Shown: positions 1 through 9,684 of the stretch, one piece after another
How the letters are laid out: each line of letters starts with the position of its first letter
Numbering within the stretch: position 1 is the first letter of the stretch
Assembly (NCBI RefSeq): GCF_003259955.1
Contig: NZ_QLMK01000002.1
Coordinates: 186,001 to 250,000, forward strand
Source: Falsochrobactrum ovis
GTDB taxonomy: Bacteria; Pseudomonadota; Alphaproteobacteria; Rhizobiales; Rhizobiaceae
Reading direction: 5' to 3'
DNA: 64,000 nucleotides
Position numbers and translations under genes: made by a program
Notes under the pieces: model-generated
Told to the model about the DNA's origin: nothing
The model's database searches: none
The model's input: only the letters and a program-made list of their open reading frames with translations

Positions 1-1
1 G

Positions 2-1378
2 GTTGCTGTGGTTTTTGGTCCGGTTATGGTAATGTGGTTTTTGGCCATTGGTGCTTTTGGACTTTGGCATATTTTTGATGATCCGACGGTGCTTGCCGCG
101 CTCAATCCTTATTATGCAGCGCGCTTTTTGGCTGTTAGTCCCGGTGTGGCTTTTATAACTATTGGCGCTGTTTTTCTGGCAATGACAGGGGCCGAAGCTC
201 TTTATGCCGATTTGGGGCATTTTGGTCGAACACCAATTGTCAGGGCATGGCTCTGGCTGGTTTTTCCGTGCCTGTTGCTGAATTATTATGGGCAGGCGGC
301 TTTTGTTCTCACCCATGGTCAGATCGCAGCGCTGCCGTTTTTTCGGATGTTGCCCGATTTTGCACTTTGGCCGATGGTGCTCTTGGCGACAGCAGCAACA
401 GTGATCGCCAGTCAGGCGGTTATTAGCGGAGCCTTTTCAGTTGCCCGGCAGGCCGTGCAGCTCAATATATTGCCCCGGTTTGAAATCATCCACACGTCCG
501 AGAAGCTGCATGGCCAAATCTATATCCCACGTATCAACATGCTTCTTGGGGCAATTGTTATTATTCTTGTGCTTGGTTTTGAAAAATCCAACAATCTAGC
601 TGCCGCCTATGGCATCGCAGTAACCGGTAATATGCTGGTTACGACTTTTTTGCTTTATATCGTCATGACGCGGATCTGGGGATGGAGCGTAGTTCGAACC
701 CTGCCGCTTATTGGTGTCTTTCTCGTGATTGAGTTGCTGTTTTTTAGTGCCAATATAATTAAAATCCATGATGGAGGTTGGGCCTCGATGGGCTTGGCGC
801 TTGTGCTCATTATCATTATGTGGACTTGGGTGCGGGGATCGCGAGCGCTTTTTGAAAAGACACGCAAAGCGGAAGTGCCGCTTGATATGATCATCAGCCA
901 AATGCAGAAAAGTCCGCCCGTGATTGTTCCAGGCACTGCGGTTTTTCTAACGGGTGATCCTAGTAATGCGCCGACGGCGTTGATGCATAGTCTGAAGCAT
1001 TACAAAGTGTTGCATGAAAATAATGTGATACTCACAGTCGTAACAGCATCCAGTCCAAGGGTGGCTAGTTCTGATCGTGTGCGTATCTCACAATATAATG
1101 AGCGCTTTATGCAGGTGACGTTAACCTATGGCTATATGCAGCAGCCAAACATTCCGCGGTCGCTCTCATTGTGTCGTCATCTGGGGTGGAACTTTGATTT
1201 GATGAGAACGTCTTTCTTTCTTTCGCGCCGCACGCTGAAGGTTGCTGCTCGGTCATCAATGCCTCGCTGGCAGGATAGGTTGTTCATCAACTTGTCGCGT
1301 ACAGCGACTGACGCGACGGAATATTTCCATATTCCTACCAGCCGCGTTGTCGAGATCGGCACGCAAGTTAATATCTGA
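2..1378 (+). CDS. kup: Kup-type potassium uptake protein, C-terminal part (5' end outside window)
   Basis: Secondary low-affinity K+ uptake system of the inner membrane, probably a K+/H+ symporter. The frame is open to the left edge (first full codon at base 2), so about 459 residues of a family that usually has about 620-650 are present. The start lies upstream of the window. The beginning, FGPVMVMWF, is a conserved KUP motif. Several hydrophobic membrane segments follow up to about residue 280 of the visible part. The C-terminal soluble region contains PGTAVFLTGDP, a hallmark of the KUP C-terminal domain, and the protein ends in ...EIGTQVNI. No terminator hairpin is evident behind it. Family assignment is very secure; the number of kup paralogues in the genome is unknown. 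Confidence 0.95.
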   Translation, partial: VAVVFGPVMVMWFLAIGAFGLWHIFDDPTVLAALNPYYAARFLAVSPGVAFITIGAVFLAMTGAEALYADLGHFGRTPIVRAWLWLVFPCLLLNYYGQAAFVLTHGQIAALPFFRMLPDFALWPMVLLATAATVIASQAVISGAFSVARQAVQLNILPRFEIIHTSEKLHGQIYIPRINMLLGAIVIILVLGFEKSNNLAAAYGIAVTGNMLVTTFLLYIVMTRIWGWSVVRTLPLIGVFLVIELLFFSANIIKIHDGGWASMGLALVLIIIMWTWVRGSRALFEKTRKAEVPLDMIISQMQKSPPVIVPGTAVFLTGDPSNAPTALMHSLKHYKVLHENNVILTVVTASSPRVASSDRVRISQYNERFMQVTLTYGYMQQPNIPRSLSLCRHLGWNFDLMRTSFFLSRRTLKVAARSSMPRWQDRLFINLSRTATDATEYFHIPTSRVVEIGTQVNI

Positions 1379-1526
1379 CCGATCAATCATCATCTTGGAG
1401 CTACATTACAGACTTTACCGTCGGTTAGGGGGGAGCCGGGCACGAGCAAAATCGCGGTTATGAATATCTCATAAATCTCAAAATCCTTCTTGACGAAAAC
1501 GAAAGTTGTGATTATTCAATAGAACC

Positions 1527-1540
1527 GTACCGTACGGTAC
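1527..1540. promoter_or_regulatory. Perfect 14-bp palindrome, probable TetR operator
   Basis: GTACCGTACGGTAC reads the same on both strands. It ends directly before the AAGAAGGAGG ribosome-binding site of the TetR-family gene that starts at 1555. The position fits autorepression by that regulator. Operator function is inferred from symmetry and location only. Confidence 0.55.
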
Positions 1541-1554
1541 AAGAAGGAGGCGGG

Positions 1555-2199
1555 GTGACTGATACAAGCGAGAAAATTCGGGCTCAAAAGCAGCCAGCTT
1601 TTTCGCCGCGTCAGAACGATGTTCTGGAGCAGGCTTTGCGGTTGCTTGTCGAGGGAGGGGATCGAGCTCTGACCACGGCGGGGATCGCTCGCGCTGCCAA
1701 TTGTTCAAAAGAAAGCCTTTATAAATGGTTTGGTGACCGCGACGGATTGCTTACAGCGATGGTGCGCTGGCAGGCGTCGAAAGTTCGGGTCGTTCCTGTT
1801 CCACGTCAGAAGCTAGACGCGGAATCGCTGTTCTCAAGTCTTGAACATTTCGCTCGCGATTGGTTGCTGGTTCTTTCTGGTCCAACGTCCATTGCACTTA
1901 ATCGTTTGGCGGTCAGCCATTCAGCGTCCGGCAAATCCGCTTTGGGTAACATTGTGTTGGCGAATGGCCCGGTAGCGATGGCCGAACGGCTTAAGCCTGT
2001 ATTAAAAATCGGACAAGAAGCAGGGCTTTTAGCGTTTGACGATATTGATGAGGCATTTCGATCATTTTTCGGACTTGTGGTCCGCGATATGCAGATAAGG
2101 TTGCTGCTCGGCGACCAGCTTGAATTGACTGATGCGGTGGTAATTCGAGACGCTCGGCGGGCCACTAAACAGTTTTTCGCTCTCTATGGAGCACAATAA
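1555..2199 (+). CDS. TetR/AcrR family transcriptional regulator
   Basis: DNA-binding dimeric regulator of 214 residues. The N-terminal helix-turn-helix spans about residues 20-65, with LTTAGIARAANCSKESLYKWF as the recognition region; the rest is the helical ligand/dimer domain. The GTG start is supported by a very strong AAGAAGGAGG site five bases upstream. A perfect palindrome directly before that site suggests autoregulation. The gene lies 49 bp upstream of ilvC in the same direction, so it may be co-transcribed with ilvC or control it; nothing in the protein identifies its ligand. Confidence 0.9.
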   Translation: MTDTSEKIRAQKQPAFSPRQNDVLEQALRLLVEGGDRALTTAGIARAANCSKESLYKWFGDRDGLLTAMVRWQASKVRVVPVPRQKLDAESLFSSLEHFARDWLLVLSGPTSIALNRLAVSHSASGKSALGNIVLANGPVAMAERLKPVLKIGQEAGLLAFDDIDEAFRSFFGLVVRDMQIRLLLGDQLELTDAVVIRDARRATKQFFALYGAQ

Positions 2200-2245
2200 T
2201 TGGCGAACATAAGGATGCCAGAGTAAACTCAACGAAGGGAATTGA

Positions 2246-3268
<1,023 letters not shown>

Positions 3269-3276
3269 TTTGGTTT

Positions 3277-3304
3277 GCTCACGAGAAAACCATAATTCGT
3301 GAGC
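3277..3304. other. Hairpin downstream of ilvC
   Basis: GCTCACGA pairs perfectly with TCGTGAGC across a 12-base A-rich loop, just after the ilvC stop. No T tract follows, so it may be a processing or mRNA-stabilising hairpin rather than a classical terminator. Confidence 0.4.
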
Positions 3305-3330
3305 GCTACCATTCTATTAAATGAGAGTTC

Positions 3331-3354
3331 TTCAGGGGGATAGCTCCCCCTGAA
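3331..3354 (+). terminator. Strong 10-bp hairpin after ilvC, putative terminator
   Basis: TTCAGGGGGA pairs perfectly with TCCCCCTGAA around a TAGC tetraloop. It is a very stable stem between ilvC and the aminotransferase. The following bases (AATTGG) are not a T tract, so termination at this site is possible but not certain. Confidence 0.45.
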
Positions 3355-3484
3355 AATTGGATAAAAAGGCTCTAGAACAATTCCGAATATCTTTATTCCA
3401 TACAAGCATCGGAAGAGGTGTTCTCGTGGAGCGGGAATTGCGCTATCGCTTCATCTTATGTCATAAAGTTTGAGGAGATTTCCC

Positions 3485-4702
3485 GTGCTGGACTGGGAAA
3501 GTGTATTTGCAACGCGCTCGAAACGCATGCGCGCTTCGGAAATTCGTGAACTGCTTAAGCTGCTTGAACGCCCGGATATTATTTCATTTGCGGGTGGTAT
3601 TCCTGACCCCGCACTTTTCCCGCACGAGGAATTCCAGAGCGCGTACAAGGATATTCTCTCTGGTTCAGAAGCGAATGCAGCGCTGCAATATTCGTTATCT
3701 GAAGGCTATAAGCCGCTTCGGAGCTGGCTGGTGGAGGAGCTGGCAAAGATTGGCATTCCCTGCACGGAAGACAATGTCTTTATCACTTCGGGTTCGCAGC
3801 AGGCGCTTGATTACCTGGGCAAGCTGTTCCTTTCACCCAATGATACGGCGCTGGTCACGGCTCCCACCTATCTTGGTGCATTGCAGGCTTTCAATGCCTA
3901 TGAGCCCAACTATGACATTCTGACACCGAATGGCAATCGGACACCGCAGTCTTATAGGGAAGCAGCGGAAAAGGCCGGAGGCCAGGTCAAATTCTCTTAT
4001 CTTTCTCCGGATTTCAGTAATCCGACGGGGGAGACCGTCAATCTGGCTGGTCGTGAAAAATTGCTTGCCCAAGCAGATGAACTTGATATGCCAATCATTG
4101 AAGATGCTGCATATCAGTATTTACGCTTTAACGGAGAAGCTATTCCGCCAATTTTGGCGCTGGATATTGCGCGCCACGGTGGTGATATTGAAAAGACTCG
4201 AACAATCTATTGCGGGTCATTCTCAAAGACACTCGCTCCGGGTCTGCGTGTGGGCTATGTCGTGGCAGCGCAGGATGTTATTCGCAAACTAGTGCTTATT
4301 AAGCAGGCAGCAGATCTACATTCGCCGACTATCAACCAACTTGCCATTCAGCGCGTTGCGGCGAATTTCTTCCAGCAGCAGATTGCTAAATTGCATAAGG
4401 TCTATATGCATCGCCGTGACAAGATGCTGGAAGCCCTTGCCAAATATATGCCGGAGGGCACTAAGTGGACGAAGCCAGAAGGCGGGATGTTTGTGTGGGT
4501 GACCCTTCCAGAAGGTATGGATGGTGCCAGCTTGCTTGCGGCTTCCATTGATACTGAAAAAGTGGCTTTCGTGCCCGGCAAAGCATTTTTTGCTGTTGGT
4601 ACCGGCGCCAATACGCTTCGTCTTAGCTATTCATGCGCAAATGACGAAATGATTGATGAGGGTATCAAGCGTCTGGGTCGTTTGATTCGAACGCATAAGT
4701 AA
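3485..4702 (+). CDS. PLP-dependent aminotransferase (class I/II, 2-aminoadipate/MocR-like)
   Basis: Fold-type I aminotransferase of about 405 residues, resembling the 2-aminoadipate/aromatic group (LysN/ARO8-like). Typical motifs are IISFAGGIPDPALFP near the N-terminus, SGSQQALD for phosphate binding, PDFSNPTGE, and SFSKTLAPGLRVGY with the PLP lysine at about residue 248. I prefer the GTG at 3485 because TTTGAGGAGA precedes it by about seven bases; an in-frame TTG at 3470 would lie on top of this ribosome-binding site. The substrate cannot be deduced. The gene ends just before a bidirectional terminator. Confidence 0.88.
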   Translation: MLDWESVFATRSKRMRASEIRELLKLLERPDIISFAGGIPDPALFPHEEFQSAYKDILSGSEANAALQYSLSEGYKPLRSWLVEELAKIGIPCTEDNVFITSGSQQALDYLGKLFLSPNDTALVTAPTYLGALQAFNAYEPNYDILTPNGNRTPQSYREAAEKAGGQVKFSYLSPDFSNPTGETVNLAGREKLLAQADELDMPIIEDAAYQYLRFNGEAIPPILALDIARHGGDIEKTRTIYCGSFSKTLAPGLRVGYVVAAQDVIRKLVLIKQAADLHSPTINQLAIQRVAANFFQQQIAKLHKVYMHRRDKMLEALAKYMPEGTKWTKPEGGMFVWVTLPEGMDGASLLAASIDTEKVAFVPGKAFFAVGTGANTLRLSYSCANDEMIDEGIKRLGRLIRTHK

Positions 4703-4716
4703 ATTTCGTCTGATGT

Positions 4717-4742
4717 AAAAGCCGGGGTTTAGCCCGGCTTTT
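4717..4742. terminator. Bidirectional rho-independent terminator
   Basis: AAAAGCCGGG / CCCGGCTTTT with a short GTTTAG-type loop, A-rich on one flank and T-rich on the other. It lies between the converging aminotransferase gene (+) and the BA14K-like gene (-) and can serve both. Confidence 0.85.
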
Positions 4743-5160
4743 ATTGAAAGGGCGAGTTGCAGCTCGTGCGCGGTCCCACATAAGGTTGATACGTATTATC
4801 GGTCGAACGGTAGCTGCGATAGCGCTCAGAACACCATCGGATGTGGTTGCTGCTTGGCCCGAATCTAGTGGCGGGTGAACGCTTTGAAGGGCGGACTTGC
4901 AGCGGTTCACCGCTTTTATAGCGCAGAACACCTTCTTTGGAGATGTAATTTCCACTGTCACTACAGCCAACCGAACCATAACATTTGCTGGAACCTGCTT
5001 TGGGACCATAGGTTCTCGCGTCACCGCCGGGGATTGTCGGCGATGGTGATTGGAGTGACGGCAGATAGGGCGTCGAATTCAACTGCACAGCCGAAGCATG
5101 CGCTGCAAACATGCCCACAAATAGGCAAGTGCAGATTGCTAATGGTCCGTTTTTTTCCAC
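4741..5160 (-). CDS. BA14K family secreted protein
   Basis: Small exported protein of 139 residues. The N-terminus MEKNGPLAICTCLFVGMFAA followed by HASA looks like a cleavable signal peptide. The C-terminus carries the BA14K pattern CSERYRSYRSTDNTYQPY...GPRTSC, known from a Brucella immunoreactive 14-kDa protein and its relatives. The middle is rich in Ser, Pro and Gly and has extra cysteines. The start appears to be GTG, preceded by GAGAAGGAG about 11 bases upstream, which is slightly long. The stop overlaps the bidirectional terminator. The molecular role of the family is not well established; a lectin-like or envelope role has been proposed. Confidence 0.75.
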   Translation of the reverse strand: MEKNGPLAICTCLFVGMFAAHASAVQLNSTPYLPSLQSPSPTIPGGDARTYGPKAGSSKCYGSVGCSDSGNYISKEGVLRYKSGEPLQVRPSKRSPATRFGPSSNHIRWCSERYRSYRSTDNTYQPYVGPRTSCNSPFQ

Positions 5161-5295
5161 ATTCGTGCTGGCTCCTTCTCAACCTATATAGGAAGTGTTG
5201 CCACAAATCTGTAGTCAACACGTGATCAAACTTATCAGAGAAAAGTTCAAAACTAGTTCTTGCCAATTGGAGCGCCACCCGCGAGATTGTGGCTA

Positions 5296-6405
5296 ATGAT
5301 TAGATTAGCCACTTTCAATGTCGAAAATCTGATGCGCCGATTCGATTATTCGGGCTTTCGCAACGAATTACGTCGAGACCGAACGCTAAACTTGTTTGAG
5401 ATCAGAGATGAGCCACAATATCAATTGATGGAGCAAGCCCGTGCGATAGCCTTTGCCGATGACACCCGGCAGATGACAGCGCTTGCGATCGCCGATTGCG
5501 GCGCCGATATTCTCTGTCTACAGGAGGTAGACAATCTCGCGGCGCTAAATGCGTTCGAATATGGTTATTTGTTTAAGATGATCGGCCATGGCTATCGCAA
5601 TAAATATTTGATTGAAGGCAATGATGGCCGCGGTATTGATGTAGCGGTGATGACCCGAGAGACAACACGGGATGGCCGACCCATAGAGGTGGTCCAAGCT
5701 ATTAGCAACGCTCATATCACCTATAGTGATTTCCAATTATATGAACCCGGGCTGGCCGAACTTGGGATTGAGCCCCATCATCGGATCTTTAAGAGAGATT
5801 GCCTAGAGGTTGATCTGCGGATCGCAGGCAAAGAGCTTAGTTTATTCGTAGTACACCTCAAATCGATGACCGGGGCACGCAACGGACTGGATGGAAAGAC
5901 GGCATCACTGCCGGTGCGTGAGGCGGAAGCACGTGCAATCCGCCGCATCATTGAGAACAAATTTGGCGCGGGCCGCACCGCAGGCAAGCGCTGGCTTATC
6001 TGCGGGGATTTCAACGATTATCAGGAACGAGTGATCATCGGCGGCGATGCGTTGAGCGGTTACACATTCACACCCGCTCGCGAAGAAGTCAGTGCGCTCG
6101 ACATTCTGCTTAATGACGGTTTTGCATATAATTTTGTTGAACGCCGGCCGGTGTTGGACCGGTGGACCCTTTATCATACGCGCGGTCCCAATGAGCGCCA
6201 TCTGTGCCAGCTCGACTATATTTTAGCATCCCCATCTTTGGCTAAGAAAAACAAAGATACAGTCCCGCAGATCATTCGGCGCGGACAGCCTTGGCGCACT
6301 ATTTTTCCGCCCGGACAGGAAGTGGACCGTTATCCGCGCACCGGGTGGGACCGTCCAAAAGCCAGTGATCATTGTCCAATAGCGATCTCAATGAACCTTT
6401 TGTGA
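5296..6405 (+). CDS. Endonuclease/exonuclease/phosphatase (EEP) family protein
   Basis: Metal-dependent phosphodiesterase-fold enzyme of about 369 residues. All family blocks are visible in order: ATFNVENL at the N-terminus, LQEVDN (metal-binding Glu), GRGIDVAVMTR, VVHLKS, ICGDFND (catalytic Asp/Asn), QLDYILAS and the C-terminal SDHCPI His. No signal peptide is visible, so it is probably cytoplasmic. The substrate (DNA, lipid head group or other phosphodiester) cannot be told. I chose the ATG at 5296, which directly begins the first conserved strand (MIRLATFNVENL); an upstream in-frame TTG at 5260 would add 12 poorly conserved residues. Confidence 0.85.
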   Translation: MIRLATFNVENLMRRFDYSGFRNELRRDRTLNLFEIRDEPQYQLMEQARAIAFADDTRQMTALAIADCGADILCLQEVDNLAALNAFEYGYLFKMIGHGYRNKYLIEGNDGRGIDVAVMTRETTRDGRPIEVVQAISNAHITYSDFQLYEPGLAELGIEPHHRIFKRDCLEVDLRIAGKELSLFVVHLKSMTGARNGLDGKTASLPVREAEARAIRRIIENKFGAGRTAGKRWLICGDFNDYQERVIIGGDALSGYTFTPAREEVSALDILLNDGFAYNFVERRPVLDRWTLYHTRGPNERHLCQLDYILASPSLAKKNKDTVPQIIRRGQPWRTIFPPGQEVDRYPRTGWDRPKASDHCPIAISMNLL

Positions 6406-6476
6406 TTACAATTCCAAAAAGCTAACAAGCTGTTTTTCGGATTTGTGAAACATTGGAAGATAATCGAAAGTCTAAA

Positions 6477-7190
6477 ATGGACGGATTGAAGGAAAATAAA
6501 GTTTACGCGGTTAATAGGGTGGCTGTGCGTGTGGTGCCGGGAAAGCTGGCCTATGCTGAGCGCAACCAGATTGCAATTAAAGAGAATTGGCGAAAGCAGG
6601 TTGCGGCTAAGCCAGCGCTCTTTGACGGTGAAATATTTCTGGCTCCCCGTGCCATTATTGAAAATGGAAAGTTCTCGGCGGAGTTTCAGCGTAGCAGTTT
6701 TGCGACATTGATGTTTTGGCGGGTGGATCAATCGGTCGATCGACCGTGGCATATATTTGGCTCCGGCGTGATGGTTTCGGCAGAAGGTCATTTGATCGCT
6801 GCACGCCAAGCAAATCACGGCGCTCTTGGCGGCAAGGTCTATTTTCCTGCTGGCACGATTGATGACACGGATATATTTGATGGGCAGGTAAATTACGAAA
6901 CGAATATGCGCCGCGAAGTGTTGGAAGAAACGGGCATCGATCTTGCGGCAGCGCGAGCCGAAGCTTCGACCTATCTTGTGACTGTCAATCGGAGCATTGC
7001 GCTGTTTCGTCGATATTATTTTGATATTTCGACGGCAGAACTGGTCGGGCGCATTGAAAATTATTTGGCGCAACAGGAACAGTCAGAACTTTCTCAAATA
7101 ATTCCGATTAGTGGATCAAATGATCTCGACGAAAAATCTCCATCCTATATCCATGCTTTTGCGAAGTGGCATTTTCATAATGCTGATTGA
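6477..7190 (+). CDS. Nudix-like hydrolase with an expanded Nudix box
   Basis: About 237 residues. The C-terminal half contains YFPAGTIDD, then REVLEETGID, which is the second part of a Nudix box (GX5EX7REUXEEXGU). About six extra residues lie between the glycine and the RE pair, so the first Glu position is not canonical. Nudix enzymes hydrolyse nucleoside diphosphates linked to other groups; whether this variant is active is uncertain. The first 90 residues are family-specific and unrecognised. The start is uncertain: ATG 6477 or an in-frame TTG at 6453; neither has a strong ribosome-binding site. It sits upstream of the phzF-like gene on the same strand, 84 bp away. Confidence 0.7.
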   Translation: MDGLKENKVYAVNRVAVRVVPGKLAYAERNQIAIKENWRKQVAAKPALFDGEIFLAPRAIIENGKFSAEFQRSSFATLMFWRVDQSVDRPWHIFGSGVMVSAEGHLIAARQANHGALGGKVYFPAGTIDDTDIFDGQVNYETNMRREVLEETGIDLAAARAEASTYLVTVNRSIALFRRYYFDISTAELVGRIENYLAQQEQSELSQIIPISGSNDLDEKSPSYIHAFAKWHFHNAD

Positions 7191-7274
7191 TACGGTTTGA
7201 CTGTGAGAGGGCATGTGTTGAAGATGCTGATAAATGCCGACAAGATTAAACCGGCTTCGAGGAAGAGGTGAAAC

Positions 7275-8201
7275 ATGAATGATGCTGGTGCACCTGGCCG
7301 GTTCTATGAGGTGTTTGATGTATTCGCCGATAGGCCCTTGGCCGGAAACCCGCTGGCAGTTGTTCATGACGGAGAAGGCTTAAACGATTCTCAGATGCAG
7401 GCGATTGCGCGGGAGTTTAATCTTTCAGAAACGGTTTTTGTTTTTCCTCCGGCTAACCCCGTACACGAAGCTATGGTGCGGATATTTACGCCGGATTATG
7501 AGCTTCCTTTTGCTGGGCATCCGACCATTGGTACTGCGGTTTCTCTCGCAAAACGTCGCATGACGGGCCATGATGCTGACCGATTGGTTACTCTGGAAGA
7601 AAAAGTAGGCATTGTTCGTTGCGGGGTTATCTTGGGCGAAAAGGGGGCTTTTGGTGAATTCGATCTGCCACGCCTTCCTGAAAAAATGTCTATTAAAATT
7701 GAAAAAGAAGAAGCAGCGGCGGCGCTAGGATTGGGTGCGCATGAGATAGGGTTTGAGAATCACGTGCCTGAAGTTTGGAGCGCTGGCACACCCTATTTGC
7801 TCGTCCCGGTTCATAATCTCATTGCAGCGGCAAAAGTTTCGATTGATCCAGTTTATGTCAGTGAAAGCTTACCGCATGTGAGCGAGCGACCGCTGCCGAT
7901 CTATGTCTATTGCCGGGATACGATTCTTTTTGACAGTAATTATCATGCCAGGATGTTTGTTACTGGATCGAATATTTATGAAGATCCAGCGACGGGCTCT
8001 GCCGCGGCCGCATTTGCCGGGATTATTCAGCAAAATGACAGGCCGTTGGATGGCAGCTCGCAATGGTGGATCGAGCAGGGCATGGAAATGGGGCGACCAT
8101 CGCGGATTCGTCTCGAATTAGATATATCTAAGCAAAAATTGACCGGTGCACGTATTGGAGGCAGGACGGTGAAGGTCGCCGAAGGGCGTCTTTTCATTTG
8201 A
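7275..8201 (+). CDS. PhzF family isomerase/epimerase
   Basis: Protein of 308 residues with the diaminopimelate-epimerase-like fold of PhzF/YddE. Motifs are [16 protein letters not shown] near the N-terminus, [11 protein letters not shown] with the catalytic Glu at about residue 52, [12 protein letters not shown], and the second-domain [13 protein letters not shown]. The start is an ATG preceded by GAAGAGGTG. No phenazine genes are nearby, so a role in phenazine synthesis is unlikely; most family members have unknown small-molecule substrates. A short reading frame and a terminator follow it. Confidence 0.9.
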   Translation: MNDAGAPGRFYEVFDVFADRPLAGNPLAVVHDGEGLNDSQMQAIAREFNLSETVFVFPPANPVHEAMVRIFTPDYELPFAGHPTIGTAVSLAKRRMTGHDADRLVTLEEKVGIVRCGVILGEKGAFGEFDLPRLPEKMSIKIEKEEAAAALGLGAHEIGFENHVPEVWSAGTPYLLVPVHNLIAAAKVSIDPVYVSESLPHVSERPLPIYVYCRDTILFDSNYHARMFVTGSNIYEDPATGSAAAAFAGIIQQNDRPLDGSSQWWIEQGMEMGRPSRIRLELDISKQKLTGARIGGRTVKVAEGRLFI

Positions 8202-8228
8202 GCGGATGCGCCCTTAATGGAGGCTGCG

Positions 8229-8303
8229 ATGATTATTATAGATCTGTCAGAATATGATATCCGCAACGTCATCCAAAATATGCAGGTCGGACGGCTCGCC
8301 TAG
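8229..8303 (+). CDS. Possible 24-residue small protein
   Basis: Short frame from ATG 8229 to TAG, product MIIIDLSEYDIRNV plus ten further residues, downstream of the phzF-like gene. A good GGAGG site lies five bases upstream, and a terminator hairpin follows at 8325. It matches nothing I recognise. The ribosome-binding site and terminator are the only support; it could be chance. Confidence 0.25.
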   Translation: MIIIDLSEYDIRNVIQNMQVGRLA

Positions 8304-8324
8304 AAGGCTGGTTTATGCTCTGAA

Positions 8325-8354
8325 GGCCTCACGACGTGATTGAGGCCATTTTTT
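8325..8354 (+). terminator. Rho-independent terminator after the phzF-like gene
   Basis: GGCCTCA / TGAGGCC, seven perfect pairs around a nine-base loop, followed by ATTTTTT. It closes the transcript carrying the phzF-like gene and the small frame at 8229, only 38 bases before the next start codon. Confidence 0.75.
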
Positions 8355-8391
8355 CCGCGAAAGTGCAATATTTTGATGAAGGTAAGAACCC

Positions 8392-9579
8392 ATGGATTGT
8401 GATTCGTTTCAAGCAAGCTGGGTTGCGACGGTTCTCAATTTGGACTGGCCTTCCGAAATATCAAGAACTATCGAAGATGATGCGGAACGCGCCAAGCGTC
8501 AGAAACAAGAATTGGTGCGAATGTTTGATAACGCTGCATCGCACGGAATTAACGCGATTATTTTTCAGGTTTCGCCCAGTGCGGATGCTTTCTACCAATC
8601 CGAATTTTTACCTTGGTCTTCTTATCTTACCGGGACACTGGGCAAATATCCCGGATTTGATCCGCTTGAGTTTGCCATAAAAGAAGCGCGAAAACGCGGT
8701 ATGGAGCTGCATGCGTGGTTGAATCCTTATCGTGTTTCTATGGATGATAGTGCGGCAACCGCGAAAGCTTTGCAGAACTCAGCTAAAGATTCACCACCCA
8801 GCATTTTCAAAACCAGACCAGAATGGGTGGCAGTATCGGCAAATCGATATGTACTTGATCCGGGGATTCCGGCGGTGCGCGAATGGGTTACAGATATAAC
8901 TGCCGAGGTTGTGAAAAAATACGACGTCGATGGCATCCAGTTCGATGATTATTTCTATTATGAAACGGCCAACTCACCGCTCAATGATGCGAAGAGCTTT
9001 GCTCGTTTTGGCACCCGTTTTTCTGACAGATATGAATGGCGGCGATATAATACCTATGCGCTGGTCCAAGGTATTTCAGAAAAAATTCGTTCGATAAAAC
9101 CGCATATTCGTTTTGGCATTAGTCCTGGTGGCGTTTGGCGGAACATGGCCGACGATCCGCTTGGCTCGCCAACTCAAGCGGGAAAAACAAATTATGATGG
9201 CGATTTCGCTGACACACACCGGTGGATCAAGGATGGGCTGATCGATTATATCGCGCCGCAAGTCTATTGGTCGTTCGGGCGCAAGCAAGTTCCGTATGGT
9301 CCGATTGTCAAATGGTGGGCCGATACAGTGCGAGGAACCGGGACGGATCTTTATGTTGGTATGGCGCTTTATCGAGCCGGAAGCGCCAGTCAATCGGAGC
9401 CAGGCTGGGCCGAGGGCGATGGTGTTGATGAGATCAAACGTCAGCTTGAATTCAACGCAACCGTGCCAGAAGTCAAAGGTAGCATTCTTTTTCGCCAGAG
9501 TTTCCTTACCCATCCGCGTATGAAATCGGTATCTCAATATATCAAACAGGCTTGGGGTAAATGTCGTGGAGCAAAGTAG
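8392..9579 (+). CDS. Glycoside hydrolase family 10-like protein (GHL10/DUF187, YngK-type)
   Basis: Predicted TIM-barrel hydrolase of 395 residues. Family motifs include ASWVATVLNLDWPS at residues 8-21, GINAIIFQVSPSADAFYQS, GMELHAWLNPYRVS, VDGIQFDDYFYY and YIAPQVYWSFGR. Known relatives are mostly exported or lipoproteins acting on peptidoglycan or polysaccharide. Here the conserved domain begins within eight residues of the ATG, and there is no signal peptide. In the same frame a TAA stop lies only nine bases upstream of the ATG, so the frame cannot be extended. AAGGT precedes the ATG with reasonable spacing. Either the protein is cytoplasmic or the export signal has been lost. Confidence 0.82.
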   Translation: MDCDSFQASWVATVLNLDWPSEISRTIEDDAERAKRQKQELVRMFDNAASHGINAIIFQVSPSADAFYQSEFLPWSSYLTGTLGKYPGFDPLEFAIKEARKRGMELHAWLNPYRVSMDDSAATAKALQNSAKDSPPSIFKTRPEWVAVSANRYVLDPGIPAVREWVTDITAEVVKKYDVDGIQFDDYFYYETANSPLNDAKSFARFGTRFSDRYEWRRYNTYALVQGISEKIRSIKPHIRFGISPGGVWRNMADDPLGSPTQAGKTNYDGDFADTHRWIKDGLIDYIAPQVYWSFGRKQVPYGPIVKWWADTVRGTGTDLYVGMALYRAGSASQSEPGWAEGDGVDEIKRQLEFNATVPEVKGSILFRQSFLTHPRMKSVSQYIKQAWGKCRGAK

Positions 9580-9684
9580 GGGCAAAATAGGGGATATGGC
9601 CCGATAAAAGGCGCGCGGCATGCAAATTCGGGGTTTCATTTTAAGAGACGTTGCTAATTCCAGCTGGGCTTGCTATCGGTTTTT

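Noticed and set aside
8336-8680. 114-codon frame overlapping the start of the GH10-like gene
   Set aside because: Considered as a frameshifted N-terminus with signal peptide, but its sequence has no signal peptide and is out of frame over a conserved domain.
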